From positions 2,617,091 through 2,681,090 of the forward strand of contig NZ_LR027558.1 of assembly GCF_900605005.1 (NCBI RefSeq): DNA of 64,000 bases. Reading direction: 5' to 3'. A program made the translations under genes and the position numbers. Of the stretch, positions 44,311 to 57,932 are shown one piece after another. Within the stretch, counting starts at the first letter, position 1; every line of letters begins with the position of its first letter. The notes under the pieces were generated by a model. The model ran no database searches, was not told the DNA's origin, and saw only the letters and a program-made list of their open reading frames with translations. This stretch comes from Acidipropionibacterium timonense (GTDB lineage Bacteria; Actinomycetota; Actinomycetes; Propionibacteriales; Propionibacteriaceae).

Positions 44311-45804
44311 ATGAGTCCGACCCAGTGGCAGGCCGCAGCCATCGTCGTCTACCTGGTCGCCATGGTCGTCATCGGTTTCTGGGGGCACCGCCAGACCAGC
44401 GACCTCGATGACTACATGTTGGGCGGACGCCGATTGCCGGCCGTCACCTCGGCGCTGTCCGCCGGTGCTGCGGACATGTCCGGATGGCTCCTCATGGGCC
44501 TGCCCGGGGCCATCTACCTGTCGGGGCTGGCCCAGGCGTGGATCGCCATCGGCCTGACGGTGGGTGCGTGGACGAACTGGAAGATCGTCGCCCCGCGGCT
44601 GCGCAGCTACACCGAGGTGGCCGGGGACGCCATCACCCTGCCGAGCTTCTTCAGCAATAGGCTCCACGACCGCTCCAACATCCTGCGCATCATCGCCGGG
44701 GCGATCATCCTCGTCTTCTTCACCTTCTACGTCTCCTCCGGCATGGTCGCCGGCGGCACCTTCTTCGAGTCGAGCTTCGGGGTGCGCTACCTCTGGGGGA
44801 TGCTCACGGTCGCCGCCGTGACGGTCGCGTACTCGCTCGTCGGCGGCTTCCTCGGGGTCTCCTGGACCGACGTCGTCCAGGGCACGATGATGCTCCTGGC
44901 CCTCATCGTCCTGCCGGCGGTCGGGATCGCCCATGTCGGAGGGTGGTCGGCGATGGTGGCGCAGATCCACGACGTCGACCCGAACCTGCTGCACCTCTTG
45001 ACCGGGACGACGAGCCTGGGGATCGTCTCGGCGGTCGTGTGGGGGCTGGGGTACTTCGGTCAGCCGCACATCCTCGTGCGGCTCATGGCGCTGTCCTCGC
45101 CGGCCGAGGCGGCCAAGGCGCGACGCATCGGCATCGGCTGGATGCTCCTGTCGTGTCTGGGGGCGATGGTCACGGCGCTGGTCGGGGTGGCGGTGTACCA
45201 CCACGACGAGCACGCCCTGCCCAATCCCGAGGGGGTGTTCATCGCGCTGGGACAGCTGCTCTTCCACCCCTTCGTCGCCGGTTTCCTCCTGGCGGCGATC
45301 CTCGCGGCCATCATGTCGACGATCTCGAGCCAGCTCATCGTCACGAGCTCCGCGCTCGTCGAGGACGTCTACCGCGGCATCACCCATCGCAGCCTGTCGC
45401 CGCGTCAGGGGGTGTGGCTGGGTCGGGCCGGCGTCCTCGTCGTGGCCGTCGTCGCCACGGCGCTGGCGGTGCAGCGCTCCGACACCATCCTCGGGCTGGT
45501 GGCCTTCGCGTGGGCCGGGTTCGGCGCCGGATTCGGTCCGACCACCTTGCTCACGCTGTGGTGGCGTCGGCTCACTGCCGCCGGGGCGGCCGCCGGGATG
45601 TTCCTCGGCGCGACGACGGTCTTCGTCTGGCACCACCTCGGTCAGACCCGCGGCGGCATCTTCACCCTCTACGAGATCCTGCCCGGATTCGTCGTCAACC
45701 TCGTCGTCGCGGTGGTCGTGTCGCTGCTCACCCGAGCCCCGGAGGCATCGGTCGGCGAGGAGTTCGAGCGTGCGGCCGCCTTGGCGAGGTCGGGGCGGCG
45801 CTGA
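44311..45804 (+). CDS. putP: Sodium/proline symporter
   Basis: 497 aa, 13 helices as usual for the sodium:solute symporter family. Features: SDLDDYMLGGRRLPAVTSAL after the first helix, SAGAADMSGWLLMGLPGAIY (Na+/proline site residues), the GGFLGVSWTDVVQGTMM segment and MSTISSQLIVTSSALVEDVY, the PutP signature. ATG at 44311 has CAGGAG 6 bases upstream; a GTG two codons earlier overlaps the ribosome site. Imports proline for osmoprotection or as nutrient. Single gene. Confidence 0.93.
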   Translation: MSPTQWQAAAIVVYLVAMVVIGFWGHRQTSDLDDYMLGGRRLPAVTSALSAGAADMSGWLLMGLPGAIYLSGLAQAWIAIGLTVGAWTNWKIVAPRLRSYTEVAGDAITLPSFFSNRLHDRSNILRIIAGAIILVFFTFYVSSGMVAGGTFFESSFGVRYLWGMLTVAAVTVAYSLVGGFLGVSWTDVVQGTMMLLALIVLPAVGIAHVGGWSAMVAQIHDVDPNLLHLLTGTTSLGIVSAVVWGLGYFGQPHILVRLMALSSPAEAAKARRIGIGWMLLSCLGAMVTALVGVAVYHHDEHALPNPEGVFIALGQLLFHPFVAGFLLAAILAAIMSTISSQLIVTSSALVEDVYRGITHRSLSPRQGVWLGRAGVLVVAVVATALAVQRSDTILGLVAFAWAGFGAGFGPTTLLTLWWRRLTAAGAAAGMFLGATTVFVWHHLGQTRGGIFTLYEILPGFVVNLVVAVVVSLLTRAPEASVGEEFERAAALARSGRR

Positions 45805-45827
45805 CGCGACCCGACTCGAGCCAGGGA

Positions 45828-45903
45828 CGTGCGGAAAATCCCCGGAGCCCGCAAACCTTCCCCTCCAGGGGAACAAACGCTCGCTCCGGGGATTCTCCTG
45901 ACG
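45828..45903 (+). repeat. Intergenic palindromic repeat, copy 3 of 5
   Basis: Contains ggaaaatccccggag, ccttcccctccaggggaaca and ctccggggattctcctgac. Nearly identical to copy 4 over its whole length, and the similarity continues 3' through ctcggcggtcgagcacgg. It follows putP by 24 bp. The rest of 45904-46052 holds nothing I can identify except the ribosome site of the next gene. Confidence 0.9.
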
Positions 45904-46052
45904 CTCGGCGGTCGAGCACGGATCTCGTAACACACGTCATGCCTAGACTATTCACAGGCCTACGTGGCTCGCGCGCCCGACGACAGTGTGAACGCCTGAT
46001 CCGAAGTGATCGCGCGGACGTGTGCTCGCCGACTCACATCAGGAGGATTCTC

Positions 46053-46622
46053 ATGCAGGCTCGACTCAGAATCGCCGCCGCCATGCTTCTCCCAATGCTG
46101 TTCACCGCCTGCACGGCGGCAAGCAGCGACGCGTCCACAAGCGCTGAGGACACGAAGGATCCGAAAATCTGCGACATCAGCATGACGGACTACACCTGCA
46201 AGTTCGGCCAGACAGCAAGATACGAGCGCGGCACTCGATTCGGCGATGTCAAGTACGAGATCACCGTCGGTCTCCCGGTCACGTTCAAGCCGAGCAAGAA
46301 CGCGACCACTCCCGACAATCGGCCGCTCGGCCCAGTCAACGTGTACTTCCCCGTACGCGTGAAGAACGTCGCCGACTCGTTCGTCGACGGGAACGTCGCA
46401 CTGTCGCATGCGTCGAACTCGAAGCAGGGAACGGAGTACGACGGGGTTCTCGAGGTATCCGATGGGGAGATCTCCTCGTTCGGTCTGGACGCCATCAAGT
46501 CGCTCAAGCCCGGCAAGACCCTGACAATCAAAGATGGTTTCAGTATGGCAACCCTCGATGGCGTGAAATATGAACTCGCTGTCAACGGCCTGGCCGGATA
46601 CACCATCAGGTGGGAGCGATGA
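46053..46622 (+). CDS. Hypothetical lipoprotein
   Basis: 189 aa. Signal peptide with lipobox (AAAMLLPMLFTACTAASS; Cys at 20), a short Ser/Thr/Asp-rich linker, then a beta-rich domain (VKYEITVGLPVTFKPS, VNVYFPVRVKNVADSF). Two Cys residues (ICDISMTDYTC) may form a disulfide. Strong AGGAGG before the ATG. The overall plan resembles the 36.3-kb lipoprotein (DUF4352-like), though I cannot align them with confidence. Less GC-biased codon use than its neighbours suggests acquisition together with vapBC. Confidence 0.7.
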   Translation: MQARLRIAAAMLLPMLFTACTAASSDASTSAEDTKDPKICDISMTDYTCKFGQTARYERGTRFGDVKYEITVGLPVTFKPSKNATTPDNRPLGPVNVYFPVRVKNVADSFVDGNVALSHASNSKQGTEYDGVLEVSDGEISSFGLDAIKSLKPGKTLTIKDGFSMATLDGVKYELAVNGLAGYTIRWER

Positions 46623-46632
46623 GGGTAACCAT

Positions 46633-46652
46633 CCCGGCCGCGAAATGCCGGG
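46633..46652. terminator. Weak hairpin between the lipoprotein and vapC
   Basis: CCCGGC at 46633-46638 pairs with GCCGGG at 46647-46652 across an 8-base loop, 11 bp after the lipoprotein stop and in the convergent gap with vapC. Short stem, no T-tract. Confidence 0.35.
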
Positions 46653-46734
46653 GTGACGTGCCTACTGGCATGAGGCCATTCTCGGGGAACGCCCGGCAAG
46701 TCTGGCGGACGCCGATCGTCAGACATGGCGGGCC

Positions 46735-47127
46735 TCACCGCGGCGCGATCACCTGGAGCCCGACTACGGCCGCCGCCTCCGCGAGCCGATGGTCGTAGGT
46801 GAGGATGGCATCAACCTCGAGCCGCAGCGCCGCCTCGAGGTGTAACGCATCAAGGGTTCTCAGGTGAGGCATCGGCAGCAACCCTGCAGCCCGAAAGGCG
46901 GCCCGGTCGAGGACCGCGAGCGACACGTGATCGAGCACCTCGCTCACGAACCCTTGGTCGACGCCTTCCCTCATGGCCACGCGCCGAAGCTCGGTCTCGA
47001 GAAGATCACTCGACACTGGTTCGATGTCGGCTCGGTCAAGCCACAGCGCAAGCGCCTCGCTGTGCGGCTGGTCGATGATGAGGGCGGCCAGTGCCGAGGT
47101 GTCGACGTAGACCCTCTGGCCAGTCAC
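46735..47127 (-). CDS. vapC: VapC-type PIN-domain toxin
   Basis: 130 aa. PIN-domain RNase toxin: the four acidic residues are visible in VYVDTSALAALI (Asp), LLETELRRV (Glu), LRTLDALHLEAAL (Asp) and ILTYDHRLAEAA (Asp). Length and order match VapC. GTG start at 47127 overlaps the antitoxin stop (GTGA), ensuring coupled translation. In the family the toxin cleaves tRNA or rRNA when the antitoxin is degraded. Confidence 0.92.
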   Translation of the reverse strand: MTGQRVYVDTSALAALIIDQPHSEALALWLDRADIEPVSSDLLETELRRVAMREGVDQGFVSEVLDHVSLAVLDRAAFRAAGLLPMPHLRTLDALHLEAALRLEVDAILTYDHRLAEAAAVVGLQVIAPR

Positions 47128-47405
47128 AGCCGATCCTCGCCCAGCTCGTCCAGAACTTCATCCAACGCGGCACCTGCGCGAACTCGACGCTTCGCGAGCT
47201 CGCTCCAGCCCCCTGCACGTCTGGACGGACGCGAGATCTGCAGCCCGGGCACTGGGTGATCGAGCGGAACGAGACGCCCGACCGGGATCCCCGCGTTGGT
47301 GACGATGAACGAATGACCCCCTGCGACCTCACGTAGCACACGGCCCGACTCGTTGCGCATTTCACGCTGAGTCAGGCTTTCCTCACCGCGTCCGACGGAA
47401 GTCAT
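47124..47405 (-). CDS. vapB: Phd/YefM-like antitoxin of the VapBC pair
   Basis: 93 aa. The N-terminal segment (SLTQREMRNESGRVLREVAG, then HSFIVTNAGIPVGRLVPL) is the Phd/YefM DNA-binding fold; the C-terminal half is a basic tail that would wrap the toxin. ATG at 47405 is preferred to an upstream TTG: a TACATT box lies 6 bases before it, suggesting leaderless translation, and a perfect palindrome overlaps that box. Gene symbol follows the operon type; the fold is Phd-like and not AbrB-like. Confidence 0.85.
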   Translation of the reverse strand: MTSVGRGEESLTQREMRNESGRVLREVAGGHSFIVTNAGIPVGRLVPLDHPVPGLQISRPSRRAGGWSELAKRRVRAGAALDEVLDELGEDRL

Positions 47406-47411
47406 GGTCAA

Positions 47412-47430
47412 AATGTAGCACGCGTGCTAC
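47412..47430. promoter_or_regulatory. Promoter and palindromic operator of vapBC
   Basis: GTAGCACGCGTGCTAC (47415-47430) is a perfect 16-bp palindrome overlapping the minus-strand -10 TACATT (47412-47417), placed 9 bp from the antitoxin start. This fits autorepression by the antitoxin-toxin complex. Confidence 0.75.
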
Positions 47431-47479
47431 GACCTCGAGGTGCTCAGGTGTACCGACATCCGCGGCGGGATGACAGGAC

Positions 47480-47559
47480 GTCAGTGTCCGGAAAATCCCC
47501 GGAGGTCGCAAACCTTCCCCTCCAGGGGAACAAACGCCCGCTCCGGGGATTCTCCTGAC
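47480..47559 (+). repeat. Intergenic palindromic repeat, copy 4 of 5
   Basis: Begins gtcagtgtccggaaaatccc and contains the same inner hairpin and right arm as copy 3, again followed by ctcggcgatcgagcacggcc. It lies between the vapBC promoter and the tRNA-Ile terminator, far from any gene end on its own strand. Confidence 0.9.
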
Positions 47560-47638
47560 GCTCGGCGATCGAGCACGGCCCCCGCGCCTCGCCCCATGGA
47601 CCTTCGCCAACCGCGCACCAGCGGGCCAGGACGCACAA

Positions 47639-47676
47639 CACCCCTCCTGCCGGCTCTTCGCCGCGCAGGAGGGGTG
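47639..47676 (-). terminator. Terminator of tRNA-Ile
   Basis: Perfect 11-bp stem CACCCCTCCTG / CAGGAGGGGTG with a 16-base loop, 5 bases after the tRNA 3' end on the minus strand, followed by ttgttgtg. Confidence 0.8.
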
Positions 47677-47681
47677 TTCGG

Positions 47682-47755
47682 TGGGCCTAACTGGACTTGA
47701 ACCAGTGACCTCCGCCTTATCAGGGCGGCGCTCTAACCGACTGAGCTATAGGCCC
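47682..47755 (-). tRNA. tRNA-Ile (anticodon GAT)
   Basis: 74 nt on the minus strand: GGGCCTATAGCTCAGTCGGT at the 5' end, anticodon loop with GAT (CTGATAA), T arm GGTTCAAGTCC, and acceptor pairing GGGCCTA/TAGGCCC with discriminator A. No encoded CCA. Its place near gyrA is usual for actinobacteria; the tRNA-Ala that often follows is not seen here. Confidence 0.96.
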
Positions 47756-47908
47756 GAACCGTGACCGTGAACCGGCCGCGAAGAAGAACGATAGCGCAAC
47801 CCGCAGAGCGCCGCCAAATCGGCCCGGGTCCGCCCCGCGACGCGGACGCGCCGCGCCACTGCCCCACGACGAGTGCCACGATGGACCCGAACTCTCGGAA
47901 GGACCACC

Positions 47909-48877
47909 ATGTCAATCGCCCCTCACCTCGTCGTCGTCGGGATCGGCCACGTCGGCTCCGACGTCGTCACCAACGCCGCCTCCCTGGGTCTCTTCTCGCG
48001 CATCTCCCTCATCGACTGCGACGAGAAGGTCCGCGACGGCCAGGCCCTCGACAACCACCAGGCGACCGGCGTCGCACCCGCGATGACGACGACCGTCTCG
48101 GCCGCGGACTACACCGCCTGTCGAGACGCCGACGTCATCATCGTCGCCGCTGGCCCCTCGATCCTGCCGGAGAGCTACGGCGGTGGCCACGACTCCCGCA
48201 ATGCGCTGGCCGAGGTCAACTCGAAGGTCATCCGCGAGGTCATGGGCGGCATCAGCCGGTACACCCACACCGCGCCGGTCATCCTCATCACCAACCCGCT
48301 CGACGTCAACGTCCACATCGCCGCGACCGAGTTCGACTACCCGACGAACCTCGTCGTCGGCACCGGCACCTCCCTCGACTCGGCCCGACTGCGTCGGCAC
48401 ATCGCCGACCGGGCAGGCGTCTCCCCCGACTCGGTCCAGGCCTTCATACTCGGCGAGCACGGGGCCACGGCCTTCCCGTACCTGTCGCACGCCTCGATCG
48501 GCGGCCTCACCCTGACCGAGGCCTCGGCCACCCTGGGCTTCGAGCCCTTCGAGCCCGAGACGGTGCGCCAGGCGGTCGTCCAGTCGGCCTTCGACGTCCT
48601 CGAGGGCAAGGGGTGGACGTCGTCGGGGATCTCTCGGGCCGCCGTGAGCCTGGCCCGCGCCATGATGCTCGACCAGCACTCGATCCACCCGGTGTGCACC
48701 GTGGCCGACGGCATCCTGGGCTTCCACGGAGAGGTGTCCCTGTCCCTGCCGGCGGTCGTCGGCGCCCATGGCGTCGAGAGGCACCTGGAGATCTCCCTGG
48801 ACGACTGGGAGCGCGAACATCTCCAGGCCTCCGCGCAGGCCGTGCGGGCCGTCTACGAGACCGTCCGGGCCGACTGA
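47909..48877 (+). CDS. L-lactate dehydrogenase family protein
   Basis: 322 aa. NAD-dependent 2-hydroxyacid dehydrogenase of the LDH/MDH fold. Features: VVVGIGHVGSDVVTNAA (GxGxxG), acidic residue for NAD ribose in SLIDCDEKV, ITNPLDVNVHIA, the arginine in GTGTSLDSARLRRHIA and catalytic His in FILGEHGATAFPY. The substrate-loop region differs from classic LDH (PSILPESYGG in place of QKPGETR), so it may be an L-2-hydroxyisocaproate dehydrogenase-like enzyme. ATG at 47909 with GGAAGGA upstream. Divergent from tRNA-Ile. Confidence 0.85.
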   Translation: MSIAPHLVVVGIGHVGSDVVTNAASLGLFSRISLIDCDEKVRDGQALDNHQATGVAPAMTTTVSAADYTACRDADVIIVAAGPSILPESYGGGHDSRNALAEVNSKVIREVMGGISRYTHTAPVILITNPLDVNVHIAATEFDYPTNLVVGTGTSLDSARLRRHIADRAGVSPDSVQAFILGEHGATAFPYLSHASIGGLTLTEASATLGFEPFEPETVRQAVVQSAFDVLEGKGWTSSGISRAAVSLARAMMLDQHSIHPVCTVADGILGFHGEVSLSLPAVVGAHGVERHLEISLDDWEREHLQASAQAVRAVYETVRAD

Positions 48878-48920
48878 GCACGGGCCCGGCCACCCCACAC
48901 AGGACGACCCCACATGCGAC

Positions 48921-48950
48921 GGGAGCGGCGCCCCACCGGACGCCGCTCCC
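48921..48950. terminator. Bidirectional hairpin between converging genes
   Basis: Perfect 10-bp stem GGGAGCGGCG / CGCCGCTCCC with a 10-base loop, centred in the 91-bp gap between the LDH stop and the DUF3566 stop. Confidence 0.75.
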
Positions 48951-48968
48951 AGCTGCGAACAGGAGAAC

Positions 48969-49623
48969 TCAGTCCTCGGCCAGGGTGAGCTCCAGACCAC
49001 CCATGACCTGGGCGGCGAGGTTGTAGAGGAAGGCGAAGAGCACCGACAGGGCGGTGAAGAGCACGGCGTCGATGACCCCGATGATGGCGGTCAGACCCAG
49101 TACCCGTCCGGTGTTGACGTAGTCGGACAGCTGGAACTTCGTCGTCGACGTCGGGGAGGCGATGAGGTCGTTGACGGCCTTGTTGATCGAGTCGAAGGCC
49201 CCGGAGGCCCCGATGACGCCCCAGACGATCCATGTCGCGACGAAGAAGATGATGGCCCCGGCCACCCCGAAGAGCAGCGCGGTCTTCATGACCGACCACG
49301 GGTCGATCCGCGTCACTCTGAGCCGCGCCTTGCGGGTGCGATGGGAAGGTCGCCGCGGCGCCGGCCTGGCGGCGGCGTCGGCCCGCTTGACCTCGGTCAC
49401 CTCACCACGGCGGCCGTCGGCGGGCCGGGGCACCGAGTGACCCGTCCTCGCGCCCGTGTCGCCGTGGTCCGGCTCCGGGGCCGACACGCCCCGATCCGAC
49501 TCGGCCGACCCGGAAGGGGTGTCCGTGGCCTCCCCGCCGAAGGCACGACCGGCGTCCGCCGCCGTCCAGTGGGTGGCCTCGGGGTCGTCCTTGCCGGCCG
49601 CCGGGCTCACCTGCGCGTTGTCG

Positions 49624-49634
<11 letters not shown>
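48969..49634 (-). CDS. DUF3566 membrane protein downstream of gyrA
   Basis: 221 aa. Long hydrophilic N-terminus (about 100 residues), then [20 protein letters not shown] at about 105 opening the DUF3566 domain: two helices ([20 protein letters not shown] and [18 protein letters not shown]) and the terminal [17 protein letters not shown]. This gene is normally next to gyrA in actinobacteria. Its ATG overlaps the gyrA stop by 11 bases; a GTG one codon later has a better distance from GGAGG. Function unknown. Confidence 0.88.
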
Positions 49635-52311
<2,677 letters not shown>

Positions 52312-52370
52312 GAAGGGTCCTTGTCATTGGGGGTCTGGGGGATCGTCGGCCGCGCCAGGGCGCGTGGTCC

Positions 52371-54467
<2,097 letters not shown>

Positions 54468-54737
54468 GGGCAATGCGCTCCTGTGTGGTCGGGTCGGGTC
54501 CGGACGGGCCCGACGCCTCCCGGGTCCGTGCACGGTGGTGACGGCCCTGGTGGCGAACGGTCACACTCTACCGCAAGCGGCCCACGCAAACCGGTCAGCA
54601 CCGTCGTCCGAGGCCGGCCCCGACGGATCGACCCGGCTCAGGAGGGCCGTGAACCGGCCTTGTGGTCCCTCGACCCCGGTCCCGGACTCGGGGCACGGGA
54701 GGCGGGGTCGGTCGGCTCACAGGACGAATGGCGGAGC

Positions 54738-55895
54738 TCACCCCACCCCGGGGGCGGCGACGAACCCCAGCCCGTCCCCACGGACGTGCACACACTCTCC
54801 CGCCGCGACCCACACCGCCCGTCCGGCCGTGAGCGTCGTGGTGGCCAGGGTGAGGGAGCCCTCGACGACCAGGACGATCCGACCCAGGTCCGACGCCGGC
54901 AGGTCGGCGTCGACCGGCCCGGCCAACCGCCACAGACCGAACTCGGGGAACACCGTGCGGTAGGCGTCGACCCCCCCGGCCAGCCGCTGCGGATCCTGCC
55001 CGACGACGGCCTGCGGCGACAGGTCGGCCAGCGCCAGCAGGGCGTCGACGTCGATGTGCTTGCCGGTGAGGCCACCGCGCAGGACGTTGTCGGAGCTGGC
55101 CATGATCTCGATGCCGGTGCCACGCAGGTAGGCGTGCATCGTGCCGGCCGACAGCTGGAGGCACTGACCGGGAACCAGGCTCACCCGGTTCATGAGCAGG
55201 GCGGCCAGGATCGACGGGTCACCGGGGTGGTCCCGGTCGAGATCGACGGCCGTGCGGGCCACCGGGTTCTCCTCGACCCGGGCTCGGCAGGTCTCGACGA
55301 GTTCGGCGATGACCCGGCGCTGCGTCTCACTCGGCTTGAGGCACGCGGTGAGCACCCGGGCCAGACCGGCCTGCGGGGTCCCGGTGCGCAGCGGCGCCAG
55401 GAGCTCGTCCAGACCCTCGACCGGCCCCAGGCCGGCCAGGAGCTCGAGGCTCGTGGGGACGTCGCGGAATCCACAGAGGGCGTCGAAGGGGGTGAGGGCG
55501 ACGATCATCTCGGGCTTGGGCCAGTCGTCCCGGAAGATCCGTTCGGGGGCGTCCAGCGCGATCCCGGCCTCGTTCTCGGCGGCGAACCCGGCCTGCGCCT
55601 GGTCGCGGGAGGGGTGGGCCTGGATGCTCAACGCCTGGTCGGCCGAGAGGATCTTGAGCAGGTAGGACAGTCGGTCGCCGAACGCGGTCCGGGACGCCTC
55701 ACCGAGCTCGGCGGGATGACGGCTGAGCCACGCGTCGAGGTCGCCGTCACCCTCGAGGGTCGACGGCGCGGACCGGTGCGCCCCCAGCCAGTACTCGGCC
55801 CACGGCGTCCCGTCGGGCCGGGCCCCGAGGATCGCCGGGATGGCATCGGTCGATCCCCAGGCGTAGTGCTGGACGTGTCCGGTGAGAGAGCGCAT
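54738..55895 (-). CDS. manA: Mannose-6-phosphate isomerase, class I
   Basis: 385 aa. Zinc enzyme that interconverts mannose-6-P and fructose-6-P. HYAWGSTDAIPAILG at the start, Zn ligands in SIQAHPSRDQA and WPKPEMIVALTPFDALCGFR, further His in AGTMHAYLRGTGIEIMAS followed by SDNVLRGGLTGKHIDVDALL. It lies between the DUF721 gene and gyrB, where most actinobacteria have gyrB directly, so it appears to be an insertion into the replication cluster. ATG at 55895 with GGTGAG upstream. Confidence 0.93.
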   Translation of the reverse strand: MRSLTGHVQHYAWGSTDAIPAILGARPDGTPWAEYWLGAHRSAPSTLEGDGDLDAWLSRHPAELGEASRTAFGDRLSYLLKILSADQALSIQAHPSRDQAQAGFAAENEAGIALDAPERIFRDDWPKPEMIVALTPFDALCGFRDVPTSLELLAGLGPVEGLDELLAPLRTGTPQAGLARVLTACLKPSETQRRVIAELVETCRARVEENPVARTAVDLDRDHPGDPSILAALLMNRVSLVPGQCLQLSAGTMHAYLRGTGIEIMASSDNVLRGGLTGKHIDVDALLALADLSPQAVVGQDPQRLAGGVDAYRTVFPEFGLWRLAGPVDADLPASDLGRIVLVVEGSLTLATTTLTAGRAVWVAAGECVHVRGDGLGFVAAPGVG

Positions 55896-55979
55896 GGGTC
55901 GATCTCACCACGTCCCGCCTGGGGCCGCCAGCACCGCTCAACGTCGATGGACGAGCCCGCGACGGGGCAGGGCCCGACC

Positions 55980-56573
55980 TCACCCGTAGGTGTCCCGGGG
56001 CCCCCTTCCGGGAACCGACCTCGGCCCGTGCTTCCAGCTCGGGGCGCTCGGTCCCTCGATGACGATCCTCGTCACGGTTCCGTCGCCGAGTCGACGGTTG
56101 AGTTCGGCGACGAGTTGGGGGGCGATGGTGCGCAGGCTCGTGGCCCACACCGTCGCGTCGGTACGCACCGTGAGGACACCCTCACGGTAGGTCACCGGCC
56201 TCGAGTGCTCCGCATTGGTGACGCCGACCAGCTCAGGCCAGCGCACGAGAACCATCCGCAGGCTCACCTGCTTGCCCCACCCTCGGCTGGCGACCAACCG
56301 GTCGAAGGCCTGCCCCAGGAGCATGGGGTCACGCCGGTCGGCCCCCGGACCCGACCACGCGGCACCCTGACGGCGTCGGGACCGCCGCGGCGTCCCGCCG
56401 ACCCCACGGGGTGCGGGAAGCTCGACGTCGTCCCACCGTCGCCGTCGGGTACCGGCGGGCTCACCGCGCGACGCCCGGGCGATGATGCGGGCCAGCTCGG
56501 TGCCGTCGACGTCGTGCTCGGCGGCGACCTCGCGGTCCTCGGGGCTGGGCTGCTCGAGCGGATCCTCACCCAT
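55980..56573 (-). CDS. DUF721 (DciA-like) protein
   Basis: 197 aa. Family adjacent to recF; related DciA proteins load or assist the replicative helicase. The conserved C-terminal part begins near 90 ([20 protein letters not shown]), continues [20 protein letters not shown] and [20 protein letters not shown], ending [15 protein letters not shown]. The N-terminal half is basic and disordered. ATG overlaps the recF stop by 8 bases. Helicase-loader function is by family inference. Confidence 0.88.
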   Translation of the reverse strand: MGEDPLEQPSPEDREVAAEHDVDGTELARIIARASRGEPAGTRRRRWDDVELPAPRGVGGTPRRSRRRQGAAWSGPGADRRDPMLLGQAFDRLVASRGWGKQVSLRMVLVRWPELVGVTNAEHSRPVTYREGVLTVRTDATVWATSLRTIAPQLVAELNRRLGDGTVTRIVIEGPSAPSWKHGPRSVPGRGPRDTYG

Positions 56574-57753
56574 CGCCGGACACCTCCTCATGGGCCACGA
56601 CCTGACCTCCACCGACGTCGAACCGCCGTCCGCGGAGCATCGCCGGGACATCGCCGGCGACCGCGGCGGTGACGAGCACCTGGTCGGCGTCGACGACCGA
56701 CTCGGCGAGCCGGGAGCGACGGGTCGCGTCGAGTTCGGCGAAGACGTCGTCGAGGACGAGGACCGGCTCGATCCCGTCGGCCCGCAGCAGCTCGAAGGAC
56801 GCCAACCGCAGCGCCAGGGCCAGCGACCACGACTCCCCGTGCGAGGCGTAGCCCTTGGCCGGCATCGGCCCGATGTGCAGGACGACGTCGTCACGTTGCG
56901 GTCCGACGAGGGTGACGCCGCGCACCAGTTCGTCACGGCGTCGGGCGGCCAGGGCGTCATGGAAACGCTCGGCCAGGCCGGCCCGGTCCACCTGTGACGA
57001 CCCACCCTCGGGGGTCGGCGCCGTCCACAGGCCGTCGAGGTCGATCGTCGACCGGTAGTCGGCGGTGGTGACGTCGTTGACCGGGGCGATGCGGCCGTAG
57101 GCGCGGCTGGCCGACGGCATGAGCAGGCTGAGCGTGTCGAGACGGGCCGAGAGGAGTTCGGCACCGACGGTGGCCAGCTGGGCGTCCCAGATCTCCAGGG
57201 TCTCGCCGGCCAGGGCCCCGGCCCCGGCTCCCCGCCCGGCGAGCGACTTGAGCAGGGCGTTGCGCTGCTTGAGGACGCGGTCGTAGTCGGCACGCACCCC
57301 GGCCATCCGCGGCCACCTGGTCACCAGGAGGGAATCGAGGAAGGTACGCCGGTCCGATGGGTCCCCACGGACGACGTCGAGGTCACCGGGACTGAAGACG
57401 ACGGTGCGCAACACGCCAAGGACGTCGCGGGAGCGGGCCACCGGCGCCCGATTGATGCGGGCCCGGTTGGCCCGTCCCGGGTTGATCTCGACCTCGATGA
57501 GCAGGGCCCGGGCGTCGTCGGTGCCCGCCCGCACCTTGCCCCTCACGACGGCCTGGGTGGCCCCCAGACGCACCAGCGGGGTGTCACTGGTCACCCGGTG
57601 CGACCCCAACGTCGACAGGTACTCCACGGCCTCGACGAGGTTCGTCTTGCCCTGCCCGTTGGAGCCGACGAACGTCGTCACCCCCGGGTCCATGGCGATC
57701 TGCGCGCGCACGTAGGAGCGGAAGTCGACCAGGTTGAGGTCCTCGACGTACAC
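56566..57753 (-). CDS. recF: DNA replication and repair protein RecF
   Basis: 395 aa. SMC-like ATPase loading RecA at gaps. Walker [51 protein letters not shown]-like motif, signature [15 protein letters not shown] and Walker [17 protein letters not shown] with D-loop. GTG at 57753 with GAGGAGG 6-8 bases upstream is chosen over a distal ATG. Normal position beside dnaN, but a DUF6226-like gene separates the two. Confidence 0.96.
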   Translation of the reverse strand: MYVEDLNLVDFRSYVRAQIAMDPGVTTFVGSNGQGKTNLVEAVEYLSTLGSHRVTSDTPLVRLGATQAVVRGKVRAGTDDARALLIEVEINPGRANRARINRAPVARSRDVLGVLRTVVFSPGDLDVVRGDPSDRRTFLDSLLVTRWPRMAGVRADYDRVLKQRNALLKSLAGRGAGAGALAGETLEIWDAQLATVGAELLSARLDTLSLLMPSASRAYGRIAPVNDVTTADYRSTIDLDGLWTAPTPEGGSSQVDRAGLAERFHDALAARRRDELVRGVTLVGPQRDDVVLHIGPMPAKGYASHGESWSLALALRLASFELLRADGIEPVLVLDDVFAELDATRRSRLAESVVDADQVLVTAAVAGDVPAMLRGRRFDVGGGQVVAHEEVSGDG

Positions 57754-57932
57754 CGGCCACCTCCTCGACGTGCTCGTGGGCCCCGGGGGCCCGGGCCGGA
57801 GCGGTCCGGCTCCGGCGTCCAAGCCTACTGGCGGACGCCGTCCCGGATGGCCTCACGGGCCTGCGGAGGACGCCCACCACGGCGCGACCGGTGACCGGCA
57901 GGTCGCGTCCGGGGCGTCGACGGCAACCAGGT

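Noticed and set aside
44158-45933. An N-terminal extension of nearly 600 codons on the amino-acid transporter frame
   Set aside because: It lies antisense to putP; a proper ribosome site and signal peptide place the start at 44157.
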